Shown: positions 1 to 6,871, numbered from the stretch's first letter. The stretch: 13,762 nt of DNA from Hyphochytrium catenoides (GCA_900088475.1 FLMG01004186.1:1-13762); one strand, 5' to 3'. Program-made: numbers and translations. The notes: generated by a model not told the origin, from the sequence alone.

Positions 1-337
1 CACATAACCTAAATAAGAGTGTCTTCAAATCCCATACATTATAACACACCTTGTCGCATTCAGTCGAGTGCAATGACCAGGCCTTCGTGGCAGCTATAGT
101 CATGAACTGCACCGATGCAGGAGGATCGCCAAACTCTTCAAACAGCTTGAAGTACTTTGAGGGCTCATGCTCGAAAAGGTTAGCGAACATGCCAGGGCAA
201 GGTTTAGGCCGCAATGCTTGCACAGTATTGGAATCATGACCACCAAGAACAAGGTTGACCGCCAACGAGGTTGTTGAAGAGGGCTCCTTCGCCGCTAAAT
301 GAGACGACGTGAGAGTTGGAAGGAAGAAGTCCGTCAT
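1..337 (-). CDS. Partial hypothetical protein, open at the left window edge
   Basis: On the minus strand an ATG at 335-337 opens a reading frame that runs without a stop for 112 codons to the window edge, so the C-terminus is missing. The product begins MTDFFLPTLTSSHLAAKEPS and continues through a Pro/Cys-containing stretch (RPKPCPGMFANLF) into an acidic/aromatic segment (EHEPSKYFKLFEEFGDPP). I recognise no family, catalytic motif, signal peptide or membrane segment. Just upstream, the minus strand reads CTGACTCAAACTAACACCAG and then AATG, which resembles a branch point plus 3' splice acceptor, so this ATG may lie near the start of a second exon instead of being the true start. A possible donor AAG/GTGTGT lies near 43-48, so coding could also end there. 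The ORF could belong to a transposable element; 112 stop-free codons give moderate support for coding. Confidence 0.45.
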   Translation of the reverse strand, partial: MTDFFLPTLTSSHLAAKEPSSTTSLAVNLVLGGHDSNTVQALRPKPCPGMFANLFEHEPSKYFKLFEEFGDPPASVQFMTIAATKAWSLHSTECDKVCYNVWDLKTLLFRLC

Positions 338-360
338 TCTGGTGTTAGTTTGAGTCAGTG

Positions 361-618
361 CTAATTTATGAGAGGTTGTTTGAACATGCTCGTTCCAACG
401 CTCAGTTGAGTATGGACGACGCGAGCTGATCTTTTAAGGGATACACCCTTCGAACCCTTCCCACCACCAGTCCTGCAGACGCCGCAAATAATGTATGAGC
501 CATTGTAAGTTGATGACATTCGGCTAAAAGGTGCCCGCAAGACCACGCAAGCTGTGAGGTAATAGTTCTCAGTTCCTTTGTCTAGTCCTGTGACCTCCCT
601 CTCCAAGACGTCTACCAC
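361..618 (-). CDS. Candidate upstream exon or small ORF of unknown function
   Basis: An 85-codon minus-strand ORF lies 23 bases upstream of the edge ORF on the same strand. An internal ATG at 517-519 begins MSSTYNGSYIICGVC and leads to a Gly/Lys-rich, then basic stretch (RTGGGKGSKG, SLKRSAR). A single CxxC is visible, too little to call a zinc finger. The minus strand contains AAGGGTGTATCC around 440, where a GTGTAT donor would give an intron of roughly 100 bases ending at the CACCAG acceptor at 338. That would join this ORF to the 1-337 ORF. This is inference from splice-like motifs only; the ORF could equally be chance. Confidence 0.22.
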   Translation of the reverse strand: MVDVLEREVTGLDKGTENYYLTACVVLRAPFSRMSSTYNGSYIICGVCRTGGGKGSKGVSLKRSARVVHTQLSVGTSMFKQPLIN

Positions 619-629
619 CTTCCGGCTTC

Positions 630-2220
630 TCTCTGTTCTTTTCAGGGTTTCTGGCCCATCTACCTGTCCTTAATCCTTGAGAGCACTACAATCTTTCCTA
701 TATCGTCAGACCCGACTTAACCAGTTTGCGCGAGTATGCCTTGCTCTATCCCTCGTAGTATCTCGTCTCTCCAGGGGGCCTCACTCTCATTCACTTCTGT
801 AATGTCCTTCTACGACGTTCCTCTCTGCCCTTTCCTTTTCTCTCTTTGTTGAGACTCTATATTAAGTTCCACTCGCCTTTCTCTCTCGCTGTGACTTGAA
901 CATTGGGTGACGTTTGCCCTTCACGCTACAGCGCTCCAAGAAGAAATCTGCCAGGGCCAGGTAACAGGGCTACGTGTGCCCCTCTTGTCTGACCTAAAAG
1001 ATCGTTAATGTCTTCCCTCTATGCTTTTTGAGTGTCTCCCTTTCTGTTTTTATATTCCATAGGCCGAGGTCCTCCTTCTGCCGCTGGTCGCGTTGGGATC
1101 TTCATTTTTTCTTCCATGAAAAGTTTCTTCTCTGAGCTTCTAAGTAAGTCTGTCTTTTCTCAAGTATCTCAAGTCTCTTCCCTCTTCTCTGGCCCTAAGC
1201 CGTGTAGTTGTCCCCACTTGCTCTCCTATCGTGCTATCTGACACTAAGCTAATTGTCTGCCTCTGTCCCATTCACTGAGAGTTTGCCAGTTGTACAGAGT
1301 CCTCTCTCTCCTGGCGATTGTCCGGCCTCGATCTATGGACTCAATATACTAACTTCTCCTTTTGCTCCCTTTCTGCCTATCCATAATATGGCTACTTGGC
1401 AGATGGATAGGCTTGTTACCTGGCGGAGTTTTTCCCTTCACTTGGTCTCTGAAGAGATGCACAGGTCACTCGATCCCTCCTTTTGCACATAGAAGATATC
1501 TGTCCTCCTTCTTCTCCGTTTACCAATCATGCCACCTCCTCCTGCAGGTATTTGCTCCTACCACCATTCCTTCTTTTCCTTTATCTCTGCAGCTGCTTCT
1601 CCCTCATCTCTTTCTCTGCTCATGTATTTCACCTATGTCTGTCTTTGTTATGCCGCCTCTTCGAGGTCTTCATATGTTTATCCCAAACAGTTCTTTTCTC
1701 TGGTTGCAGTCCATTTTCCTGCGTGGAGCTTACAAGGAATCTGCACTGACCTCTGTTTTCACCTGTCTGCCCTTCCCTATGACCACATGACCACCGCCTT
1801 CGCACCGCGCGACGTAGTACTGAGAAATACAATCAAGCAACGAGGTAAGGACTGTGCCACAACTCATCTGTGTTCACACTGAAGAGTATCCTTCTTCATT
1901 GAAGCTGTTTCCCTTTCCTGTTTCTGTCCGCTGTCTCGCGGTCCCGCCTTGATCAATCTCGTTCTCTTCCAGCAATTCTCACTTTTGCTTTGCTCACAAG
2001 CGGTGGTCTCCCTCAACAGTTTGCTCTGGCTTTTCTTAACGCTTTCCACTAACTGTCTTCTTTACGGTTCCCCTCGGCCAACAATGATATCTAGTTGCAG
2101 TGCAGCAAGAAGTTTCAAAGCGAGGTAACTCCCCTTGCTACCCTAAGCCTCTTTTCCCTCTTTCTTTCTGTTTGTCTCATGCATCAACTCTATGGTGGAG
2201 AGAATCTGCCGCTTTCCACT
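630..2220. other. Pyrimidine-rich block with no credible gene
   Basis: The plus strand is dominated by C and T (for example around 840-900, 1190-1240, 1500-1640, 2140-2180). Several overlapping ORFs occur in all plus frames, but their products are Ser/Leu/Phe/Pro-rich low-complexity translations of the CT bias, with no domain. The bias resumes at 3535 on the far side of the inserted gypsy element, so the block was probably one tract of about 2 kb before that insertion. It could be a long intron or UTR, a decayed element, or a strand-asymmetric intergenic tract; the sequence does not decide. Confidence 0.5.
1431..1490 (+). repeat. Diverged direct repeat, copy 1
   Basis: Starting at TTTCCCTTCA, this stretch aligns by eye with 3574-3633 (shared TTTCCCTTCAC, TGGTCTCTGA, GGTCACT and CGCTCC-like blocks) with many substitutions. 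The two copies lie on either side of the gypsy insertion inside the pyrimidine-rich tract. They could be remnants of an older duplicated element, or convergence in biased sequence. Confidence 0.35.
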
Positions 2221-2225
2221 GTTTG
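2221..2225. repeat. Target-site duplication, left copy (GTTTG)
   Basis: GTTTG directly precedes the TGTAAGGAG start of the left LTR and is repeated exactly at 3530-3534 right after the right LTR. Five bases is the usual duplication length for Ty3/gypsy and copia integrases. Confidence 0.85.
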
Positions 2226-2334
2226 TGTAAGGAGAAACCTCCTCCTTACGCAAACAAGTTGTCCTCTTCTGCTCTCTATTAACTAGTAATTCATTCATAG
2301 ATTTTCCTCGTCCCTCACACTTGAACTCCTTACA
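2226..2334 (+). repeat. Gypsy left (5') LTR, 109 bp
   Basis: The LTR runs from TGTAAGGAG to CTCCTTACA, giving 9-bp terminal inverted repeats. A second CTCCTTAC lies at about 2241-2248, so the first GTAAGGAG can also form a hairpin with it. It matches 3421-3529 at 108 of 109 positions by direct reading. A 109-bp LTR is unusually short for a gypsy element. Confidence 0.9.
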
Positions 2335-2336
2335 TT

Positions 2337-2352
2337 TGGTAGCTTTGCTCGG
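2337..2352 (+). other. Putative gypsy primer binding site
   Basis: TGGTAGC begins two bases after the left LTR. TGG complements a tRNA CCA end, and TGGTAGC equals the start of the initiator-Met tRNA primer site of animal-type tRNAs; the following bases (TTTGCTCGG) do not continue that match. The position is right, but the tRNA identity is uncertain. Confidence 0.5.
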
Positions 2353-2379
2353 TGGCCTGACCCATTCCCTTCTTGCACC

Positions 2380-3408
2380 ATGATGGGGCCACGGAACAAA
2401 GGTGAAGCCGCGGAGGAAACAGCTCGTTTATTCTTTGATCAGGTCTTTAGACATCACGGGCTCCCGGACTCTATCGTATCAGATCGTGATCCGCGGTTTA
2501 CCAGTCGGTTTTGGACCAGTCTATTCCAGCTCTTGGGCACTAAGTTGGCGATGTCTTCGGCTCAACATCCTCAAACCGATGGTCAGACAGAACGGGTGAA
2601 TCGCACGTTGGAACAAACGCTTCTGGCCTATGTGAACTTCAACATGGACAATTGGAATGAGCTTCTAACAGCGGCGGAGTTTGCCATCAATAATGCCACC
2701 CAAACTTCTACGGGTTTCTCTCCCTTCGAACTCGACACTGGGCAGCAGCCTCGGTTGCCGCTGGACCTCTTAGCACCCACCACAAATGTTCCAGCAGTGG
2801 AGGATTTCGTAAAAGTCCTTGAGACTGGACTACAAAGAGCCCGGGACAATCTTCGCCGGGCACAACAGGCTCAAGCACTCCAGGCCAACAAGCATCGCAA
2901 AGATGTCAGCTTTAAGGTTGGCGACATGGTCCTGGTCAAAACCTCTGCTCTGACTTCTCATTACGAACGGGCGCGCCCTAAGCGCAAATTGGGCCAGGTG
3001 TTTGTCGGTCCTTTTCCGATAGAACGAGTGATCTCGGCTACGGCATACCGTCTAACTCTACCGCCTACGTACAAACAGTCACACCCTGTCTTTCATGTTT
3101 CGCAGTTGAAGGAACATCTTTCTCCTATGGCGTCACAGGCAAGACATGATAGGCCTCCGCCAGACATAGTCGATGGACATGAGGAGTTCGAGGTAGAGGC
3201 TATACTAGATACACGTTTGTTCAGGGGACGTCGTCAATACCTGCTTAAGTGGAAGGGTTACCCGGACCACGATGCTTCTTGGGAACCAGAGGCTATGGTT
3301 ACTCATGCGGACGCCCTTCTCAATGACTTTTGGCAAAACAGAGAGCACGCCCTTTCTGGTTCGGTCTCCCGCCGCTCCAGAAGAGGACGTGGGAGGAGGC
3401 TTACTTAG
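2380..3408 (+). CDS. Truncated gypsy integrase with GPF/Y motif and chromodomain
   Basis: The 342-codon intact ORF begins ATGATGGGGCC. Residues 1-130 are the C-terminal two thirds of a retroviral-type integrase core. SDRDPRF (catalytic Asp35) and QTERVNR (Glu71) are separated by exactly 35 residues, the D35E spacing, with the family block HPQTDGQTERVNR between. The first catalytic Asp and the HHCC zinc-binding domain are absent, so strand transfer by this protein alone is unlikely. Residues about 175-245 carry the GPF/Y module (VGPFPIERV, then HPVFHVSQLKEHL). Residues about 269-318 are a chromodomain with candidate aromatic-cage residues Phe270, Trp291 and Tyr294 (LLKWKGY, then SWEPE). The tail is basic (RRSRRGRGRR). 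In chromoviruses the chromodomain steers integration to modified histones. The frame is also open upstream to the LTR, so the start could differ. No stop or frameshift interrupts it, unlike every copia fragment here. Confidence 0.9.
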   Translation: MMGPRNKGEAAEETARLFFDQVFRHHGLPDSIVSDRDPRFTSRFWTSLFQLLGTKLAMSSAQHPQTDGQTERVNRTLEQTLLAYVNFNMDNWNELLTAAEFAINNATQTSTGFSPFELDTGQQPRLPLDLLAPTTNVPAVEDFVKVLETGLQRARDNLRRAQQAQALQANKHRKDVSFKVGDMVLVKTSALTSHYERARPKRKLGQVFVGPFPIERVISATAYRLTLPPTYKQSHPVFHVSQLKEHLSPMASQARHDRPPPDIVDGHEEFEVEAILDTRLFRGRRQYLLKWKGYPDHDASWEPEAMVTHADALLNDFWQNREHALSGSVSRRSRRGRGRRLT

Positions 3409-3420
3409 AAGGGTAGAGAG
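3407..3420 (+). other. Gypsy polypurine tract
   Basis: AGAAGGGTAGAGAG, purine except one T, lies directly against the right LTR and overlaps the ORF stop codon (TAG at 3406-3408). This is the expected place for plus-strand priming. Confidence 0.7.
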
Positions 3421-3529
3421 TGTAAGGAGAAACCTCCTCCTTACGCAAACACGTTGTCCTCTTCTGCTCTCTATTAACTAGTAATTCATTCATAGATTTT
3501 CCTCGTCCCTCACACTTGAACTCCTTACA
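3421..3529 (+). repeat. Gypsy right (3') LTR, 109 bp
   Basis: It is the same sequence as 2226-2334 except for one A-to-C difference, starts TGTAAGGAG and ends CTCCTTACA, and is followed by the GTTTG duplication. Confidence 0.9.
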
Positions 3530-3534
3530 GTTTG
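3530..3534. repeat. Target-site duplication, right copy (GTTTG)
   Basis: Exact repeat of 2221-2225. Removing the element rejoins CCACTGTTTG to ACTAAGCTC within the pyrimidine-rich tract. Confidence 0.85.
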
Positions 3535-3884
3535 ACTAAGCTCTGGAAACTTTGGCACTTTATCTTCGGTCTCTTTCCCTTCACATGGTCTCTGAGGTGA
3601 TTTATGGGTCACTTCATCGCTCCTTCTTTGGCACATTCAATACGCCTCTCTCCTCCTGGTTCTCCCTTCTATCAGTTAGTGTCAGCTCTGCCGTCTATTG
3701 GTCTATACCATCTCCTCTTCTCTCAATCATCTCTGTCTTTCTCTCTTTTCTCTTCTCCTATTGTGCAGTTGTCTGTCTCGTCATCACCTCTCTCTCTCTT
3801 GAGCCACTTCTTCCATATGATGACGAGGATCTAAAGTCGATGACTTCCCTTTGCCATTTCACTACGCTCTCACTCACAGGGTCC
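3535..3884. other. Continuation of the pyrimidine-rich block
   Basis: C/T-rich plus strand with runs such as CTCTCTCTCTT near 3790. It ends in CTCACTCACAG at 3870-3880, which resembles a polypyrimidine tract plus 3' splice acceptor. The frames here give only Ser/Leu-rich low-complexity products, and I see no gene. Confidence 0.45.
3574..3633 (+). repeat. Diverged direct repeat, copy 2
   Basis: Partner of 1431-1490, with shared blocks TTTCCCTTCAC, TGGTCTCTGA and GGTCACT in the same order and spacing. It is imperfect and lies in low-complexity CT-rich surroundings. Confidence 0.35.
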
Positions 3885-3887
3885 TAA

Positions 3888-4157
3888 GTTGATGGGCAAG
3901 CTACGAGTGCGAAGAACAACAAGAAGAATAGAAAGGGCACTTCCTTTTCCCCCATCATGATCCTCAAGCAAAATGAAGGAAGGGCTTCCTCTTCCGCTAC
4001 CTCTTCTACGTCGTCCCTCCTTCCGCCCGAAGCTCCGTCTAGCAACAATACCAACACAGAAGTCAGCTGCTGCGGACAAGAGCTCAATGAGAATGCCAAG
4101 ATAGAAGAGCCCAATGAGAATGCCAAGAGCCACCAAAGATGCCAACCCAAGACATGA
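3888..4157 (+). CDS. Small ORF of unknown function with a duplicated motif
   Basis: The plus frame is open from 3888 to the TGA at 4155-4157, with the first ATG at 3957 (66 codons). The product is Ser/Thr-rich, then Asn/Glu-rich, and contains the unit NENAK twice, encoded by an imperfect 24-base tandem at about 4086-4130 (AATGAGAATGCCAAG twice). The opening lies just after an acceptor-like CACAG at 3880, so it could be an exon reaching back to residue segment KNNKKNRKG. No family is recognised, and chance is a real possibility. Confidence 0.2.
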   Translation, partial: VDGQATSAKNNKKNRKGTSFSPIMILKQNEGRASSSATSSTSSLLPPEAPSSNNTNTEVSCCGQELNENAKIEEPNENAKSHQRCQPKT

Positions 4158-4550
4158 CCGCGCGGCAAGCAAGACAAATGCAGCTCATGCACTTCTCATT
4201 GACACCAACAGAAGTACTTGTACAGGTAGAAGAAGAAGAAGGATCAACAAGCAAGAGAGGGCGGTAGGATGACTGCTGAGTGAGCCACGAAGATAAGTGT
4301 GGTCACGTAAGGCTAAGGTATAACTAGGGTACTAGTGACCGGTAGCCGAAAACAGTAATTGAAAATAACAACCACCCTAAAGTATTTACCGAAAAGAAAG
4401 TAGTATGGGTAAGGAGAATAGTATCTAGAATGGATATATGTAGATATACTGTAGAAAGGCTGAAGAGCCTGCAGGCGTAGTAATAGACGCTCTCCATTCG
4501 GAATATAGTAGATTTTGCCATTAAATATGAGAAATGGGATTTTGTAAAAC
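4158..4550. other. Stretch with no recognisable feature
   Basis: There is a purine-rich patch (AGAAGAAGAAGAAGG near 4228) followed by AT-richer sequence. The minus-strand frame across 4324-4710 is open, but it runs through two repeat modules and has no domain, so I do not treat it as a gene. Confidence 0.4.
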
Positions 4551-4662
4551 TGATGCCCTTGGCCTTCAGGTCAAGGGTCTGAAACACGAAATTGTGTGTT
4601 CGCTGCTGAGCGTAAGCGAAGCGTCTAGTGGACAGGGCATGAGCCCTCCCAATAAATTGTCG
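4551..4662 (+). repeat. Hairpin-bearing interspersed repeat, copy 1
   Basis: It begins TGATGCCCTTGGCCTTCAGG and matches 8086-8143 closely for about 55 bases. It contains a near-perfect palindrome at 4556-4577 (10-bp stem with one G.T pair, 2-base loop). It ends in a 59-base module (4604-4662, GCTGAGCGTAAGCGAAGCG ... AAATTGTCG) that recurs in inverted form as the centre of the palindrome at 6060-6118, with one mismatch. It lies one base outside the left terminus of the large inverted repeat. Confidence 0.7.
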
Positions 4663-4663
4663 A

Positions 4664-4920
4664 ATTCTTAGAACCCGCCGTCGCTGCGCGACGGGATGGA
4701 TGGCGGGCACTGAGCGTAAGCGAGCAGTTACATTGCGTTGCTTTGTTTCTGCTGTTTGTTGCCTGGCTTGGTGCTAGTTCTTGGGCTGCCACTGGTATTG
4801 CTTCTTGCTTGTTCATTCAGTGCTTTTTGAAATGTTCTTGGTACTGTGTTGCTTTGCTGCTTCTGTTGTTACCTTTGGAATGCTGAGCTGTTCTTTGATT
4901 GTTCTTGCTTAGCAAAGGGC
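4664..4920 (+). repeat. Outer inverted-repeat arm, left
   Basis: It is the reverse complement of about 7200-7496, with indels and many substitutions (roughly 75-80% by eye). Shared landmarks are ATTCTTA at the tip, a GC-rich hairpin, GATGGATGGCG, GAGCGTAAGCGA, TACATTGCGTTGCTTTG, GCTTGTTCATTCA and AATGCTGAGCTGTTCTT. It is far more diverged than the inner arms. Confidence 0.75.
4668..4694 (-). other. Terminal hairpin plus CTAA at left outer tip
   Basis: CCGTCGC (4678-4684) pairs with GCGACGG (4688-4694) around a 3-base loop. On the minus strand the hairpin is followed within 10 bases by CTAA, a layout like Helitron 3' ends (hairpin then CTRR). The mirror copy lies at 7468-7492. No Rep/helicase gene is present, so this is a resemblance only. 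Confidence 0.35.
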
Positions 4921-5240
4921 TCTAGTTTTACTAAAGCTTTTACTACGGCTTTTGTTATTAGCCTGAATGTCGTGTTGGGGGTAGTTGGGGGTGGGGACGG
5001 ACGGAGGTGGGAAGCTTCTCAGCTTCTTGTTTTTGTCGTCTTGTTCTACTATGAACTTTCTTGTTTTTCTCCTTTGAAGCTCTTGAGGTGCGTGACCGCT
5101 CATGCTTTTCGCTCCTAGGTTCGTTGCGCCGTTAACTTCCAGTTAACACGGTTCGTTATTCAACGACTGCCACCAGCCAGGAGGCCTACTGTTTATCAGT
5201 GGGACGCGGATATAATATCGAGAGCAAAATATTCCTCTCG
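4921..5240. other. Unpaired left segment between outer and inner arms
   Basis: This segment has no counterpart in the opposite segment 6919-7199. It includes a G-rich run around 4977-4998 and a small inverted repeat CGAGAG...CTCTCG at about 5219-5240 next to the inner arm. No gene is seen. If the inner palindrome inserted into an older fold-back, this is half of the older loop. Confidence 0.45.
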
Positions 5241-5279
5241 CGCATTCTATCCATATTTCTTTTGCGCTCCCTCTCTCGA

Positions 5280-5287
5280 TATATAGG
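5280..5287 (+). promoter_or_regulatory. TATA-like element, inward-facing, left arm
   Basis: TATATAGG lies in a GC-containing context, followed by about 170 bases of pyrimidine-rich leader before the first ATG at 5457. The mirror site in the right arm is TAAATAGG (minus strand, 6872-6879). If both are active, transcription is convergent across the palindrome. Confidence 0.35.
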
Positions 5288-5456
5288 ATCGTCCCGCGAC
5301 ACTCGTTGCTTTTCACTTTTGCTCTTCTTCGTCGTTCTTCTTCTGCCATTCTTTCTCCGTCCTTCATCGAAAACTCCGTTTCTTCTGGCTATTTGACGCT
5401 CGACTACTTCTAATTTTCTTTCTGTCGAATCTCTTCATTCATTGCCTCTTTACTTC

Positions 5457-5714
5457 ATGATAAGCACCGGCAAGCTAAGCAGCAGCCGCAGCTTCTTTCT
5501 CCGCAATGCCGTGATGCTCTGCGGACTTTTCGGGCCGATCTGCTGTGGCTCTGCTTTTGTCTTTTGTTTTGAGGCCTCTCTCTCCTCCCTTCTCATCTTC
5601 CCCCACCATACATTTCGGAGATTTGTCGTTGGAGTTTTTTATCTTAGGTTGTCAATCATCGGTGACAACAGTGTCTCTTGTTTGTTTACTGCTTTGTGGC
5701 ACTGCCGAATCTGA
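5457..5714 (+). CDS. Palindrome-arm ORF, unknown hydrophobic peptide
   Basis: This is an 85-codon ORF from ATG 5457 (MISTGKLSSSRSFFLRNAVM) to TGA. It has a basic N-terminus, a Cys-rich hydrophobic middle (LCGLFGPICCGSAFVFCF) and a second hydrophobic stretch (RFVVGVFYLRLSII). It could be a membrane peptide, but no family is recognised. The mirror ORF in the other arm differs at five bases across the wider open frame from 5442, and all five change the residue. That pattern gives no sign of purifying selection on the protein. It is likely a passenger of the repeat. Confidence 0.2.
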   Translation: MISTGKLSSSRSFFLRNAVMLCGLFGPICCGSAFVFCFEASLSSLLIFPHHTFRRFVVGVFYLRLSIIGDNSVSCLFTALWHCRI

Positions 5715-5786
5715 AGCTTGATTATCGTCTGTTAAATCGTTGCCGCTATGTTTGCGATTCTCTTCCTTGATTATCTCCGAAATTAA

Positions 5787-5841
5787 CCCGAGAGACGCCC
5801 TATTCTCCTTCTTTGCCGCCCTATTCTCCTTCTTTTTATCT
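5787..5841 (+). repeat. Left-arm-specific tandem duplication
   Basis: CGCCCTATTCTCCTTCTTT occurs twice in a row in the left arm but once in the matching part of the right arm (about 6343-6363, minus strand). It records a duplication or deletion after the arms formed. Confidence 0.7.
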
Positions 5842-5919
5842 TCGGTCTAACATACCCTTTGCTTAATTGCTTAGGGATAGTTTTGTAATCCTCGAAATAT
5901 CCGAATAGCCGTAAATTAC

Positions 5920-5949
5920 GCACACACACATACATACACACACACACAT
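5920..5949 (+). repeat. CA microsatellite, left arm
   Basis: (CA)n interrupted by TACATA, mirrored by the TG tract at 6232-6259. Confidence 0.9.
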
Positions 5950-6059
5950 CATTTGCCCATTTTTTCAAAGTCTCCCTTTCTCCCCTCTACCTTTCTTTGT
6001 GTGTTTGTGCTTATTCTCTGTCTTTCGTTGCTATGCATTGCTTGTCTGTGCTTGGCTTT

Positions 6060-6119
6060 CGACAATTTATTGGGAGGGCTCATGCCCTGTCCAGTAGACG
6101 CTTCGCTTACGCTCAGCGA
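6060..6119. repeat. Palindrome centre (60 bp)
   Basis: This is the unpaired spacer between the inner arms. Its reverse complement equals the module at 4604-4662 with one mismatch (CTACTGG versus CTAGTGG). It contains GGGCTCATGCCC, a small hairpin, and CGCTTCGCTTACGCTCAGC, a motif also seen in partial form at 4711-4727 and 7444-7462. Confidence 0.8.
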
Positions 6120-6231
6120 AAAGCCAGGCACAGACAAGCAATGTGCATAGCAAAGAAAGACAGAGAATAAGCACAAACACACAAAGAAAGGGAGAAGGGA
6201 GAAAGGGAGACTTCAAAAAAATGGGCAAATG

Positions 6232-6259
6232 ATGTGTGTGTGTGTGTATGTGTGTGTGC
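6232..6259 (+). repeat. TG microsatellite, right arm
   Basis: (TG)n with one TATG interruption, mirror of 5920-5949, slightly different in length. Confidence 0.9.
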
Positions 6260-6444
6260 ATAATTTACGGCTATTCGGATATTTCGAGGATTACCAAACT
6301 AATTCCTTAGCAATTAAGCATAGGGTATGTTAGACCGAAGATAAAAAGAAGGAGAATAGGGCGTCTCTCGGGTTAATTTCGGAGATAATCAAGGAAGAGA
6401 ATCGCAAACATAGCGGCAACGATTTAACAGACGATAATCAAGCT

Positions 6445-6702
6445 TCAGATTCGGCAGTGCCACAAAGCAGTAAACAAACAAGAGACACTGTTGTCACCGA
6501 TGATTGACAACCTAAGATAAAAAACTCCAACGACAAATCTCCGAAATGTATGGTGGGGGAAGATGAGAAGGGAGGAGAGACAGGCCTCAAAACAAAAGAC
6601 AAGAGCAGAGCCACAGCAGATCGGCCCGAAAAGTCCGCAGAGCATCACGGCATTGCGGAGCAAGAAGCTGCGGCTGCTGCTTAGCTTGCCGGTGCTTGTC
6701 AT
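6445..6702 (-). CDS. Mirror palindrome-arm ORF
   Basis: This is the 85-codon minus-strand counterpart of 5457-5714, starting at ATG 6702 (MTSTGKLSSSRSFLLRNAVM). It is intact and the same length as its partner, with the same Cys-rich hydrophobic region. All base differences between the copies change the amino acid, which argues against protein-level constraint. No function is assigned. Confidence 0.2.
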   Translation of the reverse strand: MTSTGKLSSSRSFLLRNAVMLCGLFGPICCGSALVFCFEACLSSLLIFPHHTFRRFVVGVFYLRLSIIGDNSVSCLFTALWHCRI

Positions 6703-6871
6703 GAAGTGAAGAGGCAATGAATGAAGAGATTCGACAGAAAGAAAATTAGAAGTAGTCGAGCGTCAAATAGCCAGAAGAAACGGAGTTTTCGCTGAAGGAC
6801 GGAGAAAGAATGGCAGAAGAAGAACGACGAAGAAGAGCAAAAGGGAAAAGCAACGAGTGTTGCGGGACGAT

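Larger units (their letters stand above)
2226..3529 (+). mobile_element. Miniature Ty3/gypsy (chromovirus-type) LTR retroelement
   Basis: This 1,304-bp element has all the structural ends of an LTR retrotransposon. It has identical-length 109-bp LTRs with TG...CA termini, a flanking 5-bp GTTTG duplication, a primer-binding-site-like TGGTAGC two bases inside the left LTR, and a purine tract abutting the right LTR. Its 1,086-bp interior lacks gag, protease, reverse transcriptase, RNase H and the N-terminal part of integrase. Only the C-terminal part of integrase with a chromodomain remains, as one uninterrupted ORF. The LTRs differ by a single base (A/C in the CAAACA(A/C)GTTG segment), so insertion was recent, and probably occurred in this deleted form by trans-mobilisation. 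A post-insertion internal deletion of a full element is the alternative. Confidence 0.85.
5241..6059 (+). repeat. Inner inverted-repeat arm, left
   Basis: It is the near-exact reverse complement of 6120-6918. Over the 273 bases at 5442-5714 versus 6445-6717 I count five differences (about 98% identity); the CT-rich parts are slightly less similar. The arm includes a TATA-like TATATAGG at 5280, a CT-rich leader, an 85-codon ORF, a CA microsatellite, and a tandem duplication near 5790-5840 that the right arm lacks. Confidence 0.9.

Noticed and set aside
1362-1882. Overlapping plus-strand ORFs of 117-142 codons
   Set aside because: Ser/Leu/Pro/Phe-rich translations of CT-biased DNA, in several frames at once, with no domain.
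3870-4192. Minus-strand ORFs of about 100 codons with hydrophobic products
   Set aside because: Two overlapping frames opposite a Ser/Asn-rich plus frame; the hydrophobicity is a complement effect and no motif is visible.
4324-4710. 128-codon minus-strand ORF
   Set aside because: Runs across the 4551-4662 repeat, its palindrome and the outer-arm hairpin; part of its product (NFVFQTLDLKAKGI) is simply the repeat translated, as also seen at 8078-8272.
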